A DNA stretch of 64,000 nucleotides from Fibrobacter sp. (GCA_024398845.1 JAKSIM010000011.1:1-64000); one strand, 5' to 3'; positions 23,475-32,985 are shown, numbered from the stretch's first letter. The notes: a model not told the origin generated them from the sequence alone. A program made the numbers and translations.

Positions 23475-24302
23475 ATGCTTAGGGCTTTCCGCTTTATTAT
23501 CGACTTGTTCACACAAAGGCACGGCATTGTTGCCTTTGTGTTTTTCCTGTTGCTTGGCTTTACCATGCGGCAGTCTCCTGAGGCGGTGAAAAAGAACATA
23601 GTCGCTTCTATTCTAGATACGGTCTTTTACCCGGCTCAGATGCTGTTGTCTTCTGTAGATGCGTATCGTTCGGTTGCCGCCGAAAACGAGCAGCTGAAAG
23701 AGGAAAACGCAAGGCTTCGTCAAGAGACGTATTATGCCAGCGAAGGCTTGCAGGAACTCGCCCGACTGCACACCTTGGTGCGGTTCGATGACAAGTGGGA
23801 TTTCCCTATTGTGACCGCTCGCGTTGTTGGGCATAATCCAGGAAGATTCCTGACAACGTTGGTCATAAATCGTGGAACGCATCATGGCGTTAAAGAGAAT
23901 ATGCCTGTGTTTTCGATGAATGGCCTTGTTGGAAAAATCACGAAGGCTGCATATTCTCATTCCAGAGTGCAACTTTTGACGGATCCGAATCTTAAGTTGT
24001 CTGTGATTGAACGTAAGTCTCGTGTGGTGGGCTTCTTGGAATCTGTGGATGGGCGTTTACTTACGGCCATGATTCCGTCTCATGCAGGTGTCAAGGTGGG
24101 GGATACGCTCATTACCTCTGGCTTGGGTGGAATTTTCCCAAAGGGAATCCCGGTGGGTACCGTGAAGTCGGTTCGTTTGGCTGATTTAGATGTAATGCGT
24201 TTGATGGACGTGGATCCGTTCCAGGAATTCTACACGCTTGAGGAAGTGTTCGTGATGGAAAAGGATCCCGAATGGATTATTCAGGAGTTGTTGGATGAAT
24301 AA
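23475..24302 (+). CDS. mreC: Rod-shape determining protein MreC
   Basis: A 275-residue protein with one N-terminal membrane helix (about 18-38; HGIVAFVFFLLLGFTMR). A coiled coil follows (about 58-95; AAENEQLKEENARLRQE), then the paired periplasmic beta-barrels (VTARVVGHNPGRFLTTLVINRG ... GLGGIFPKGIPVGTV). MreC links the MreB cytoskeleton to PBP2/RodA in the periplasm. It overlaps mreD by eight bases. Confidence 0.95.
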   Translation: MLRAFRFIIDLFTQRHGIVAFVFFLLLGFTMRQSPEAVKKNIVASILDTVFYPAQMLLSSVDAYRSVAAENEQLKEENARLRQETYYASEGLQELARLHTLVRFDDKWDFPIVTARVVGHNPGRFLTTLVINRGTHHGVKENMPVFSMNGLVGKITKAAYSHSRVQLLTDPNLKLSVIERKSRVVGFLESVDGRLLTAMIPSHAGVKVGDTLITSGLGGIFPKGIPVGTVKSVRLADLDVMRLMDVDPFQEFYTLEEVFVMEKDPEWIIQELLDE

Positions 24303-24786
24303 TCTTAGATGGCTAAAAGTCTTTTTTGCTTATTTGCTTTGCTTTGCCCTGCAGCTGACCGTTGCAAAGTGGCTCCAGATTTTTGAAGTTGGGCCGGACT
24401 TTGTGATTATTTTGACGGTGACTATCGCCATTAAGTTCGGGCCTGCAGCTGGATGTTTCTGGGGCTTTTTGGCAGGTTTTTCTCAAGATGTTTACGCACC
24501 AATTGAATGGTTCGGCGCACATACGATTGCCATGACGGTTTTGGGATTTCTTGTGGGTCAGCTTGAAGAAAGATTCTTAACGCTCAACTTGCCGACAAAG
24601 GTTGTTGTGCTGGCTATTGGCTTCTTCTTGTGCGATATGATTTATTTCTTGTTGACCGGTCTTCAAAAAGATGTGGTCACGAATCTCTTTTTCTCAAAGA
24701 CGATTCCGGAGTGCATTTATACGGTAATTGTGGGCGCTGTGGTATTCTATTTGTCTAGCGGGAAGAAAAAGAGCCGTCATGTTTAA
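24295..24786 (+). CDS. mreD: Rod-shape determining protein MreD
   Basis: A 163-residue, strongly hydrophobic protein with about five membrane helices, including LKVFFAYLLCFALQLTVAKW and GCFWGFLAGFSQDVY (a conserved MreD segment). It is a small membrane partner of MreC in the elongasome. Position and size fit; sequence conservation of this family is low. It overlaps mreC by eight bases at its start and mrdA by eight bases at its end. Confidence 0.9.
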   Translation: MNNLRWLKVFFAYLLCFALQLTVAKWLQIFEVGPDFVIILTVTIAIKFGPAAGCFWGFLAGFSQDVYAPIEWFGAHTIAMTVLGFLVGQLEERFLTLNLPTKVVVLAIGFFLCDMIYFLLTGLQKDVVTNLFFSKTIPECIYTVIVGAVVFYLSSGKKKSRHV

Positions 24787-26626
24787 AGCTACCGATAGCA
24801 ATTATATCCAGAATAGAAACTGGAGCGTACTGGTGTTTATGTGCGCCGTACTTTTGCTATTTGCCGTGCTTTTGCTGCGCTTGTTCTCTTTGCAGTATAC
24901 CCATTACGACGAAAACCTGCAACGATCCGAAAACAACCGCATTCGTAAGGTGGAACTTATTGCTGAACGCGGCTACATTTATGACCGTAATGGAATTGTG
25001 CTGGTTCGCAACAGGCCTTCGTATCAAATCGCTTTGCAGGCAATGAACCTGCCTCGCAAAAAAGCGGATCGCGATTCCGTATTTCGCCGTTTGCTCCGGA
25101 TTAAAGACAAGGATGGAACGCCTCTCTTTGATTCCGCTGCGGTAGATACCGCGTTCCAGCGCAGTAATTGGATTAAAAACCGTCCAATTCGTTTTTTGGA
25201 AGATGCCTCGCAAGAACAGGTGGCCATTATCGAAGAACGCTCTTCGGAGCTCCCTGGTGTTATTACGGTCATTGAATCGCGTCGTGAATACCCTTACGGG
25301 ACGCTCGCTTCGCATGTGCTTGGCTACACGAGCGAAATTTCGGAAGAGCAGTTGAAACTGCCTGAATATCAGAATTATTCCCAAGGTGATCGCGTTGGCC
25401 AAAAGGGCCTGGAACAAGGTTATGACCAGGAGTTCCGTGGCACGAATGGTATAAAGCTTGTCGAAGTGAATGCCTCTGGCCGTGAGCTGGGATTGGTGAA
25501 GGGTGTGGAGAGCCAAGCTCCTGTTCCCGGGCTCCATTTGGTTTCGACCATAGATTTGAAATTGCAAAAGGTGGCCGAGGCGGCTATTCCTGATAGTGCA
25601 AAGGGAGCGCTTGTGGCGATTGACCCGCGCAATGGGGAAATCCTTGCAATGGTGAGCTCTCCGCGCTTGGATCCGAACATATTCTCGCTCAAGCGTCGTG
25701 AACGTAACAAAGGCTGGGCTCAGGTGGCTTTGGATTCTATGAGACCGCTTACGAATCGAGCTATTTCGGGAACGTACACTCCGGCTTCGGTCTTTAAACT
25801 TGTCACTGCTGGTGCGGGACTTGAAAATGGGGTGCTCTCGGAGACAAAGTATTATTCCAAGCCTTGTACGGGTGGTTACCAGTATGGCGCTCGCTATCAA
25901 AAGTGCTGGGGCACTCATGGAAATTTGAACGTGGTACACGCCATTCGTTTGAGTTGTGATGTTTTCTTTTACCAAGCGGGTCTCGACATTGATATGGCTC
26001 GCATCAATGAGTTTGGCCGCCGTTTTGGCTTGGGCGAGAATCCGCTTGGTGTGGATATTCCTGGCGAAAAGGGGGGCTGGCTCCCGGATTCCGCTTCGTT
26101 TAATGCCAAGAACAAACGTTTGGGTTGGCGTTGGGCCCGAGGTTTGATTTTGAATCTTTCTATTGGGCAGGGCCAGTTGGTGACGCCCTTGCAGCAGGCG
26201 GTTCTAGTGGGGTCATTGGCGACGGGTAAGGGTGTTTATCGCCCGCATTTTATGAAGGAGCTTCGCGACTTTAACGGCAATGTGGTTAAACGCTTTGAAC
26301 CTGAAATTATTCGACCGGGGAACATGAAACCAGAAACGCACCGCGTTCTGATGGCGGCTATGGACTCCGTGGTGAACCATCCTGGTGGAACAGGTAAGCG
26401 CGGGGCGGTTCCTGGAATTCGCGTGGGTGCTAAAACTGGTTCCGGCGAATGGAAAAAAGGTGAAAAGACTCATGCTTGGTATGCTGCCGTAGCTCCGCTT
26501 GAAAATCCGGAAATCGCCGTGGCTGTGATTATGGAAGCTGCTGGTGGCGGTGGCGCTGTTTCTGGACCGATTGCCCGCAAGGTTCTTATGGCCTATTTTG
26601 GCAAGGAAGATGAGGTGAAAAAATGA
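24779..26626 (+). CDS. mrdA: Penicillin-binding protein 2 (elongation transpeptidase)
   Basis: A 615-residue class B PBP. An N-terminal membrane helix (about 15-38) is followed by a dimerisation/pedestal region (IAERGYIYDRNGIVLVRN) and the transpeptidase domain. The catalytic SxxK is SVFK (about 337) within GTYTPASVFKLV. The second motif, LSCDVFFYQAG, has Asp where many PBPs have Asn, as usual in PBP2. The third is KTGSGEW (about 551). It cross-links peptidoglycan during cell elongation together with RodA. The ATG at 24779 overlaps the mreD stop; its own stop overlaps rodA (ATGA). Confidence 0.95.
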   Translation: MFKATDSNYIQNRNWSVLVFMCAVLLLFAVLLLRLFSLQYTHYDENLQRSENNRIRKVELIAERGYIYDRNGIVLVRNRPSYQIALQAMNLPRKKADRDSVFRRLLRIKDKDGTPLFDSAAVDTAFQRSNWIKNRPIRFLEDASQEQVAIIEERSSELPGVITVIESRREYPYGTLASHVLGYTSEISEEQLKLPEYQNYSQGDRVGQKGLEQGYDQEFRGTNGIKLVEVNASGRELGLVKGVESQAPVPGLHLVSTIDLKLQKVAEAAIPDSAKGALVAIDPRNGEILAMVSSPRLDPNIFSLKRRERNKGWAQVALDSMRPLTNRAISGTYTPASVFKLVTAGAGLENGVLSETKYYSKPCTGGYQYGARYQKCWGTHGNLNVVHAIRLSCDVFFYQAGLDIDMARINEFGRRFGLGENPLGVDIPGEKGGWLPDSASFNAKNKRLGWRWARGLILNLSIGQGQLVTPLQQAVLVGSLATGKGVYRPHFMKELRDFNGNVVKRFEPEIIRPGNMKPETHRVLMAAMDSVVNHPGGTGKRGAVPGIRVGAKTGSGEWKKGEKTHAWYAAVAPLENPEIAVAVIMEAAGGGGAVSGPIARKVLMAYFGKEDEVKK

Positions 26627-27876
26627 GTTCCGGACGTTTCCTTGACAATTCGCTTAAGTTTGACTGGGTCTTTATGCTCGTGACGTTTGCCTTGATGGCA
26701 TGCGGTGTTACTTTGGTTTACACGGCGACGGTGAATGAAGACGCTGTTTTTTATGAATCCTTCTGGTTTAAGCAAATAATTTACTTTGTTTGTGGTTGCG
26801 TGTTAGCGTCGGGTATTGTTTTTTTGAAAATAGACTGGCTTAAACGCATGGCTGTACCGCTTTATGCGGTTTCGCTTGTGTTGCTTTGTGTTGTGTTGTT
26901 CTTTGCCGGTGATGTGGTGAAGGGGGCCGGGCGTTGGATTGACCTTGGCTTCTTTAAATTGCAACCGTCCGAATTTGCGAAGATTGCGTACTTGATTACT
27001 ATTTCGTATTGGCTTTCGAGCCACCCGGTTTCTTTGCGCAAGGTGAAAACTTTTGTGGTCCCGTTTTTCTTGTTTATTGTTCCGTTTGCGCTGGTGCTGA
27101 AACAGCCTGACTTGAGTACGGCTCTTGTTTTTATTGCCGTGACTTACGTGGGGTTCTTTTTTGCCGGATTGACGTTAACGGACATGTTCTTGCTCTCTAG
27201 TCCTGTGCTTTCCGTTCTTTTTTCGCATTCGCAGACAACGGTTTTCCAAGTGCTTTGGGGACTCCTGATTTGTGCGGTTGTGTTTGCCTTGGTCCGTCGT
27301 CGTTTGCCCAAGGCGCTAACCATCTTCTTTTTGGCGGCTAACATTTTGGCAGGTTACGCGAGTTCCATGGCGTGGAATATGCTGGAACCTCACCAGCAAA
27401 AGCGCGTGAATACTTTTTTGAATCCGATGAGTGACCCTCTGGGTGATGGTTACCAGGTGTTGCAGTCCTTAACGGCTATTGGCTCGGGCGGTTTGACGGG
27501 CAAGGGATTTGGTAATGGTACGCAAACGAATTTGGCCTTTTTGCCCGAGGAACACACGGACTTTATTTTTAGTGTGCTGGGTGAACAGTTCGGCTTTTTG
27601 GGTTGTGCCTTTATCTTAGGGCTGTATGTACTGTTCCTGTGGCGTGCCACGTCGACTTGCAAGTTGTATTCCGATCCGTTTATTACGTTGATCGTGATGG
27701 GGGCGAGTACCATCTTTTTATTCCATATTTTGGTGAACATAGCCATGACGATTGGGCTTATGCCGGTGACGGGCTTGCCTTTGCCGTTCCTTTCTTATGG
27801 TGGATCGTTTGCTATGACCTGCATGGTTCTTGTGGGTGGCATCATTTGCATGCGTTACCAGGGCCGTCGCCAATAA
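26623..27876 (+). CDS. rodA: SEDS-family peptidoglycan glycosyltransferase RodA
   Basis: A 417-residue polytopic membrane protein with about ten helices. The SEDS signature regions are present: GRWIDLGFFKLQPSEFAKIA, FLPEEHTDFIFSVLGEQFG and the C-terminal TGLPLPFLSYGGS. RodA polymerises lipid II into glycan strands and works as a pair with PBP2, encoded directly upstream with a four-base overlap. Confidence 0.96.
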   Translation: MSSGRFLDNSLKFDWVFMLVTFALMACGVTLVYTATVNEDAVFYESFWFKQIIYFVCGCVLASGIVFLKIDWLKRMAVPLYAVSLVLLCVVLFFAGDVVKGAGRWIDLGFFKLQPSEFAKIAYLITISYWLSSHPVSLRKVKTFVVPFFLFIVPFALVLKQPDLSTALVFIAVTYVGFFFAGLTLTDMFLLSSPVLSVLFSHSQTTVFQVLWGLLICAVVFALVRRRLPKALTIFFLAANILAGYASSMAWNMLEPHQQKRVNTFLNPMSDPLGDGYQVLQSLTAIGSGGLTGKGFGNGTQTNLAFLPEEHTDFIFSVLGEQFGFLGCAFILGLYVLFLWRATSTCKLYSDPFITLIVMGASTIFLFHILVNIAMTIGLMPVTGLPLPFLSYGGSFAMTCMVLVGGIICMRYQGRRQ

Positions 27877-27937
27877 TTTTTATTTTTTGCGGAACAGTTT
27901 TCTTGAAAATTCCGTCTTTACATAAAAAGGCGGTTTT

Positions 27938-28663
27938 ATGGATATTGCAAAGCAATTTACGAATTTTGTTTTTGGGATGGAATGCTTGGGCTGCGGTTCG
28001 GCTTCGGTGGCCTTGGATCCTTGGTTGTGCGCTACTTGCAGGGCTGAATTAGAAAGGGAAGCTCTAGAAACAAAGTTCCCGACAGATGATGCGGTGAGCC
28101 TTTTCCCTATGAGGTCTCTTACGCGAAGGATGATTCATGCGCTCAAGTACAAAAATATACCTGGGGTTGCTTCGTACTTGGTGAGGCGGTCTTCCCTTCA
28201 GGCGGGCGGTGTTGCGGCACAGTTTTTTCAAGTCCATGCTAAGCCGTTCTTTTTTGTTCCGGTTCCCCTTCACAGGTCTAGATTTAGGGAGCGCGGTTAT
28301 AACCAGGCAGAAAAGATTGCGGCGGCGCTTGCTTCGGCGACTGGCGGTCGGGTTTGTCGATGGCTTTGGCGCAAGTCGTTTCAGGTGTCGCAGACCAAGC
28401 TTTCTAGGGAACAGCGTGAGTGGAATGTCGCTGGGGCGTTTGAGGCGAAATTCTCGAAAAAGATGCCTGCGCAAGGGACTGTTTTTGTGGTAGACGACGT
28501 TTATACCACGGGGGCTACAACTTCTGCTTGTATTGCCGCATTTGGCGATAAATTTCCGTTGAATCTCAAGGTATGCACCATGCTTTTTGAGGAACCTGCG
28601 ACCGCAGTGATGGATTTTGTGGCGGATGTCTCGGCGGAGTGGAACACTGAGTCGGAATACTAA
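27938..28663 (+). CDS. ComF-family phosphoribosyltransferase-like protein
   Basis: A 241-residue protein. N-terminal zinc-finger Cys pairs are CLGC (16, 19) and CATC (31, 34). The core has ALKYKN, FVPVPLHRSRFRERGYNQAE, SQTKLSREQREWNV and the PRPP-binding loop VFVVDDVYTTGATT. This is the full ComF/GntX pattern. ComF is needed for DNA uptake in naturally competent bacteria, while GntX in enteric bacteria has other roles; neither is shown here. The start lies about 60 bases after rodA, and a strong terminator follows. Confidence 0.9.
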   Translation: MDIAKQFTNFVFGMECLGCGSASVALDPWLCATCRAELEREALETKFPTDDAVSLFPMRSLTRRMIHALKYKNIPGVASYLVRRSSLQAGGVAAQFFQVHAKPFFFVPVPLHRSRFRERGYNQAEKIAAALASATGGRVCRWLWRKSFQVSQTKLSREQREWNVAGAFEAKFSKKMPAQGTVFVVDDVYTTGATTSACIAAFGDKFPLNLKVCTMLFEEPATAVMDFVADVSAEWNTESEY

Positions 28664-28690
28664 AAAAGGCGCCTAATAAAGCGCCTTTTT
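28664..28690. terminator. Terminator between comF-like gene and tRNA-Ser
   Basis: AAAAAGGCGC pairs with GCGCCTTTTT across CTAATAAA. It is symmetric, so it can serve both the plus-strand gene and the minus-strand tRNA. Confidence 0.88.
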
Positions 28691-28692
28691 AG

Positions 28693-28773
28693 CGGAGGAA
28701 GAGGGACTCGAACCCCCAAGCCTTACGGCGGCGGTTTTCAAGACCGCTGACTTACCAATTAGCCTATTCCTCC
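28693..28773 (-). tRNA. tRNA-Ser (UGA)
   Basis: 81 bases. The acceptor stem GGAGGAA/TTCCTCC has discriminator G. The anticodon loop is CTTGAAA, giving anticodon TGA. The T arm is GGGGG-TTCGAGT-CCCTC. The long variable arm with stem GCC/GGC marks a class II tRNA, agreeing with serine. CCA is not encoded. Confidence 0.95.
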
Positions 28774-28820
28774 GGGACGAGTGCTAAGATAAAAAAGAAC
28801 GTGTGTTTCGTCAAATGGTT

Positions 28821-28849
28821 TTGCTTTCTGTTCGTAGTTTATTTATTTT
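28821..28849 (+). promoter_or_regulatory. Candidate promoter for a leaderless HD-GYP transcript
   Basis: TTGCTT at 28821-28826, 17 bases, TATTTT at 28844-28849, and then six bases to the ATG at 28856. With the usual distance from -10 to start point, transcription would begin at or next to the start codon. No ribosome site is present. Confidence 0.5.
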
Positions 28850-28855
28850 TATAGT

Positions 28856-30025
28856 ATGGAGCTGTTTAGTGGACAAAAGGTTATGAAGGCAATCGCTACG
28901 GCGAATGCGTCGGATTCAGATAGGATTCTGAGCCTGTTGTTCACGTATATGCCGAGAATCGCTTCTGAACGTCGCATGGATGGCCTCCTCGTTTTGATGG
29001 CTGACCTTGGTCGCTCGATGGTCAATGCAGATCGCTGTTCTCTGTGGCTTATAGACTCCGAAAAGAATGAGTTGTGGACCAAGGTGGCCCATGGCGTTAA
29101 CGAATTGCGAATTCCGTTAGACGCTGGCTTTGCGGGGTATTCTGTAAAACACGCGGAATCCCTGCTTATAGATGATGCTTATAAGGATGACCGCTTTGAC
29201 CGTCGCAGTGACGAGCTGACGCACTACCACACCTCGTCCGTGATGACCGTCCCCTTGATGGATGGTGCTGGAAACGTGATGGGGGTTTACCAGGCGATAA
29301 ACAAGCAGGGCGAGTCCGGTGTGTTCTCGAAACAGGACCTGAACCGTTTGACGCTTACGGCTGTGTATTCGGCTAAGACTATAGAATCGGCCCGATTGAC
29401 CGAGGAAGTGGAACGCTCAAAGGATGAACTTGAAGCGACCCAGAGGGAGCTTATCCATATTTTGGGCGATGCCTCTGAATCGCGCAGTAGCGAAACAGGC
29501 GACCATATTCAGCGCGTTGCCGAGATTTCTTATATGCTTGCCAAGTTTTACGGGCTCCCGCAGGAAGATTGCGAACAAATTCGCCTTGCGGCTCCGATGC
29601 ACGATTTGGGCAAGATTGGCATTCCTGACGCCATCCTCAATAAGCCTGGCAAGTTGAATGATGTTGAATTTGCGGTGATGAAGTCGCATACCAGCGTGGG
29701 CCAGCAACTATTGGGTTCATCGCGCAGAAAGTTGCTGCGTTTGGCTGGAATGGTGGCTGGCTCACATCACGAACGCTGGGACGGCAGTGGTTACCCGAGC
29801 GGACTGAAGGGCGAGGATATCCCTTTGGCTGGTCGCATTTGCGCTGTCGCCGATGTCTTGGACGCTCTGGCCTGTTCCCGTTGCTATAAGGCCGCTTGGC
29901 CCGAAGAAAAGGTGCGTGAAGAGTTCATTAAGCAGAGAGGGGTGCAGTTCCAACCAGAGCTGGTGGATCAACTCATTCTGCACTGGGATGAAATATTCCA
30001 AGTCTATCGCGACATGAATGCCTGA
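28856..30025 (+). CDS. GAF and HD-GYP domain protein (probable cyclic-di-GMP phosphodiesterase)
   Basis: A 389-residue cytoplasmic protein. A GAF sensor (about 40-185; NADRCSLWLIDSEKNELWTKVA ... VMTVPLMDGAGNVMGVYQAINK) and a short helical linker precede an HD-GYP domain (about 205-385). Metal ligands are conserved in HDLGKIGIPDAIL (about 248) and the signature HHERWDGSGYP (about 304) is intact, so hydrolysis of cyclic-di-GMP is likely. HD-GYP enzymes often control adhesion versus dispersal, and this window is rich in adhesion genes, but no direct link is shown. It is flanked by two tRNA genes on the opposite strand. Confidence 0.9.
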   Translation: MELFSGQKVMKAIATANASDSDRILSLLFTYMPRIASERRMDGLLVLMADLGRSMVNADRCSLWLIDSEKNELWTKVAHGVNELRIPLDAGFAGYSVKHAESLLIDDAYKDDRFDRRSDELTHYHTSSVMTVPLMDGAGNVMGVYQAINKQGESGVFSKQDLNRLTLTAVYSAKTIESARLTEEVERSKDELEATQRELIHILGDASESRSSETGDHIQRVAEISYMLAKFYGLPQEDCEQIRLAAPMHDLGKIGIPDAILNKPGKLNDVEFAVMKSHTSVGQQLLGSSRRKLLRLAGMVAGSHHERWDGSGYPSGLKGEDIPLAGRICAVADVLDALACSRCYKAAWPEEKVREEFIKQRGVQFQPELVDQLILHWDEIFQVYRDMNA

Positions 30026-30096
30026 AAGCTGAACTGAAAATTTATTGGAAAGCCTTGTTGCAAAACATCGTTTGTAAACGAAAATACACATAAAAG

Positions 30097-30126
30097 AAAA
30101 AACCTCGATTTTCATCGAGGTTTTTT
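30097..30126. terminator. Bidirectional terminator between HD-GYP gene and tRNA-Phe
   Basis: AAACCTCGAT pairs with ATCGAGGTTT around TTTC, with A-runs and T-runs on the two sides. Confidence 0.88.
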
Positions 30127-30128
30127 CG

Positions 30129-30201
30129 TGGTTCCGATTGGAATTGAACCAACGACACGCGGATTTTCAGTCCACTGCTCTACCAACTGAGCTACAGAAC
30201 C
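30129..30201 (-). tRNA. tRNA-Phe (GAA)
   Basis: 73 bases. The acceptor GGTTCTG pairs with CGGAACC (one G-T-type pair allowed), discriminator A. The D arm is GCTC-AGTTGGTA-GAGC. The anticodon loop CTGAAAA gives GAA, and the T arm is GTTGG-TTCAATT-CCAAT. CCA is not encoded. Confidence 0.95.
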
Positions 30202-30369
30202 ATTTGGTATGGCCAAAGATAGTAGAAAGTGTGAGGTTTGTCAAGGGTAAATAGAATATTACCAATGTTTTTTTGCTTTTTTCCCATAATCTTCTAAATT
30301 TAGGTAGAGGATGATTCGGTTGGGTTTGTAGATTTTTCTACTCTAAACCTTTTATTTGAGGGTGTCGAA

Positions 30370-32871
30370 GTGCGGCATTTAAAGAAATTAAATTTTTTGG
30401 CGATTCTTGGCTGTGGTATAGCTTTTGGTCTTTCGGTTGGTTGCTCGGATGATGAATCTAGCGAACAGAACACTGACCCAATTGTTATTGATACGACGAT
30501 TGACGAAAAAACAGGTGAAGTCAAGTACGATACTTCGGAACGCCAAATTGATACAGTTATGAAGATTACGGAAACTGGTGAAACGACCTATGTTTCCGAT
30601 ACAGTTTATGTGCCCAAGGATACGACGCTTCGTTGGAAGGGCAATTCTGCATTACGCATAACCGAAGTTATGCCCATAAATTTGGATTTTTATGATGAAG
30701 ATGGTGATGATGGTTCCTGGATTGAAATTTATAACGCCGGCACCGAATCCGCAAACCTCAAGGGGTATTCGCTCATTGAAAATTTGAAGTCAACTCGTAA
30801 ATGGGTGTTTGGTGATGAAATCATCAAGCCGAATTCCTTTAGGGTCGTATTTTGCGATAAGAAGGACTTGCCGGAGGCGACTGCTGCTAACGACTCTACG
30901 ACTGAAGATGAAGATGGTCATAAGGTCACCTATCATTACCGTACGCATACCAACTGGAAAATGGAAAAGGACAGTAGCTCCATTTACTTAGTTGATAAGT
31001 ATTACTCCATTCGTGACTCGGTCCGCTTTAAGAATGTTAAAAGCGGTATGAGCTGGGGTATTGTTGATGGTGGTTCCTGGAAGGTCTTTGCAAAGCCAAC
31101 TCCTGAAGCAAAAAATACGGAATCAAAGGCTTATAATGATGTGGCTCGTCGTTTGAACTTTGATGCCATCCATTCGGGCTTCTATGATTCTGCGTTCCCG
31201 ATTTCGCTTCCGGACACTCGTGAGGGGGAATCGATTCGCTGTACAAAGAACGGTTCGCTTCCGACTTCGGGTTCTAAAGAATATTCTAAGCAAATCCAAA
31301 TTGATACCACGATGGTTTTGCGTTGTGCCATTTTCAAGGATGGCGCTCTTACCAACGAGTATGCGACAAAGACGTTTATCTTGGGCGAATCTGCCCACAT
31401 GCCGGTAGTTGCAATTACGGTAGACTCCTTGTTCTTTAGGGAACATTATATGCATGTGAGCTGCAGTAATCCAAAGGATTGCCCGGATGGTTTGTTTGCT
31501 GATGCGGAATTTCCTATTCATGTGGAATATTTTGAAAAGGGAGACCAAACCAAGGATGGCGCCACATGGGAAATTGATGCTGGAATTTCTTTGATGGGTA
31601 ACTGGAGTCGCGTATATGATAAAAAGACGGTGGCCATTAATATGCGTGAACGCTACCAAGATGGTTGGCTCCATTATCCCCTGTTTGAAACGCGTAAGGG
31701 TGTGAACGACAAGTACAAGGCCTTTAACTTGCGTAACAATGGAAACCGTTTTGTTAGCGACTACATTGCCGACGCTGTCGGTGGCGCTATTTTGGAAGGC
31801 AGCAGTGTTGATTATCAGCGTAGCCGTCAAGTGATTGTTTATTACAATGGTCATTACTATGGCATTCACGATATGCGCGAACGTTATAACAAGAACTATG
31901 TAGAAACAAATTATGGCGTAGATGCTTCTACAGTGACGGTCATTAAGCACATAGGCTCGGAAATCACGGCAAGCAATGGTGATGTGAATGAGTACAAGGC
32001 CATGCTTTCTTATGTGGCGAAGGGCGATTTTTCGGGTGAAAATAATGAAGCTTATGCATATGTGAAAACAATCCTGGATGTAGGCAGCCTTGCCGATTAC
32101 GTTGCTGCCGAAATTTATATCCATAATGGGGACTGGCCGGCTAATAACGTTCGTGCCTGGAGAAGCCCGGATCATCCGTGGAAGTTTATGATTTATGACT
32201 TGGATCATGGCTTTGGCTGGCAGTGGGGCGCTAATAGTGGCGAATTTGGCGATCATACAAATATGTTTAAATGGCTTAAGAACGGTGGCGTTAGTTCCTC
32301 GAAATGCCATGACAATCCAAGCGAGTCTTGTTTCCATACTTTGTATGTTAAGTTGATTGAAAATCCGGAATTCCGCCGTATGTTTATCAACCGTTCTGCT
32401 ATTATGCTTCAAAATTATTTGAATGCAAAAAATGTAAAGACTACGGTTAATAATATGGTGGCTACAATGAATAGTGATGATATTCAACGTGACCAGGACA
32501 AGTTCAAGCAGAGTGAACTATATTATCCGGGTGGTTTTGATGTGACGGGTGAAAGAATAACGAACTGGGCTGAAGATAGAGATTTGCAGGTTATAGACGA
32601 ATATAAGTCGGAATTTGAAAAATATGATATTGACCTTGGTAATATGATTGAAGTTACGATCAAGGCCGAAGGTAAGGGACAGGTGTATGTCGAAGACTTG
32701 GCCTTGCCAAAGGCGAGCTACACGGGCAAGTTCTTTAGTGGTATTGGCATTTTGCTTGAAGCTAAGCCGAGTGGTGGTGCTATATTTGATGGTTGGAGCG
32801 ATGGTAGCAAGGAAAATCCGCGCATCGTGGAACCTGAAGGTGGAGCAACTTATACGGCGACATTTAAGTAA
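30370..32871 (+). CDS. CotH-kinase lipoprotein with lamin-tail and InlB-type repeat domains
   Basis: An 833-residue exported lipoprotein (lipobox LSVGC, Cys25). Asp/Thr-rich N-terminal linker, then a lamin-tail domain (about 93-235; ALRITEVMPINLDFYDEDG ... SWIEIYNAG), a beta-sandwich segment resembling a chitobiase C-terminal domain (about 255-330), and a CotH kinase domain (about 335-720). CotH residues HNGDWPANNVRAWR (about 583) and YDLDHGFG (about 609), which bind metal and ATP in CotH, are present. The C-terminal 75 residues match a divergent InlB B-repeat (GKGQVYVEDL ... GWSDGSKENPR). CotH phosphorylates a spore-coat protein in Bacillus; the substrate here is unknown. GTG start with GAGGG upstream. 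Confidence 0.85.
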   Translation: MRHLKKLNFLAILGCGIAFGLSVGCSDDESSEQNTDPIVIDTTIDEKTGEVKYDTSERQIDTVMKITETGETTYVSDTVYVPKDTTLRWKGNSALRITEVMPINLDFYDEDGDDGSWIEIYNAGTESANLKGYSLIENLKSTRKWVFGDEIIKPNSFRVVFCDKKDLPEATAANDSTTEDEDGHKVTYHYRTHTNWKMEKDSSSIYLVDKYYSIRDSVRFKNVKSGMSWGIVDGGSWKVFAKPTPEAKNTESKAYNDVARRLNFDAIHSGFYDSAFPISLPDTREGESIRCTKNGSLPTSGSKEYSKQIQIDTTMVLRCAIFKDGALTNEYATKTFILGESAHMPVVAITVDSLFFREHYMHVSCSNPKDCPDGLFADAEFPIHVEYFEKGDQTKDGATWEIDAGISLMGNWSRVYDKKTVAINMRERYQDGWLHYPLFETRKGVNDKYKAFNLRNNGNRFVSDYIADAVGGAILEGSSVDYQRSRQVIVYYNGHYYGIHDMRERYNKNYVETNYGVDASTVTVIKHIGSEITASNGDVNEYKAMLSYVAKGDFSGENNEAYAYVKTILDVGSLADYVAAEIYIHNGDWPANNVRAWRSPDHPWKFMIYDLDHGFGWQWGANSGEFGDHTNMFKWLKNGGVSSSKCHDNPSESCFHTLYVKLIENPEFRRMFINRSAIMLQNYLNAKNVKTTVNNMVATMNSDDIQRDQDKFKQSELYYPGGFDVTGERITNWAEDRDLQVIDEYKSEFEKYDIDLGNMIEVTIKAEGKGQVYVEDLALPKASYTGKFFSGIGILLEAKPSGGAIFDGWSDGSKENPRIVEPEGGATYTATFK

Positions 32872-32908
32872 AGGTTGATGCCTTCTTTGTGCTGGAAATT
32901 TGATGAAT

Positions 32909-32935
32909 GCGGCGGGCTACGGCTCGCCGCTTTTC
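32909..32935 (+). terminator. Terminator after the CotH gene
   Basis: GCGGCG pairs with CGCCGC (GCGGCGGGCTACGGCTCGCC region), followed by TTTTC. Confidence 0.7.
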
Positions 32936-32985
32936 TATATTGTTTGCCGATGGTCGCTTTGTTTGCGCGACCTGGATTTTAGCCG

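Noticed and set aside
27938-28663. ComF-like gene as evidence for a competence system tied to the pilin locus
   Set aside because: ComF-type proteins are common outside competence, the gene lies 18 kb from the pilins, and no other uptake genes are present.
31123-32487. 454-codon minus-strand frame under the CotH gene
   Set aside because: The sense strand has the CotH, lamin-tail and InlB-type domains; the reverse frame shows nothing recognisable.
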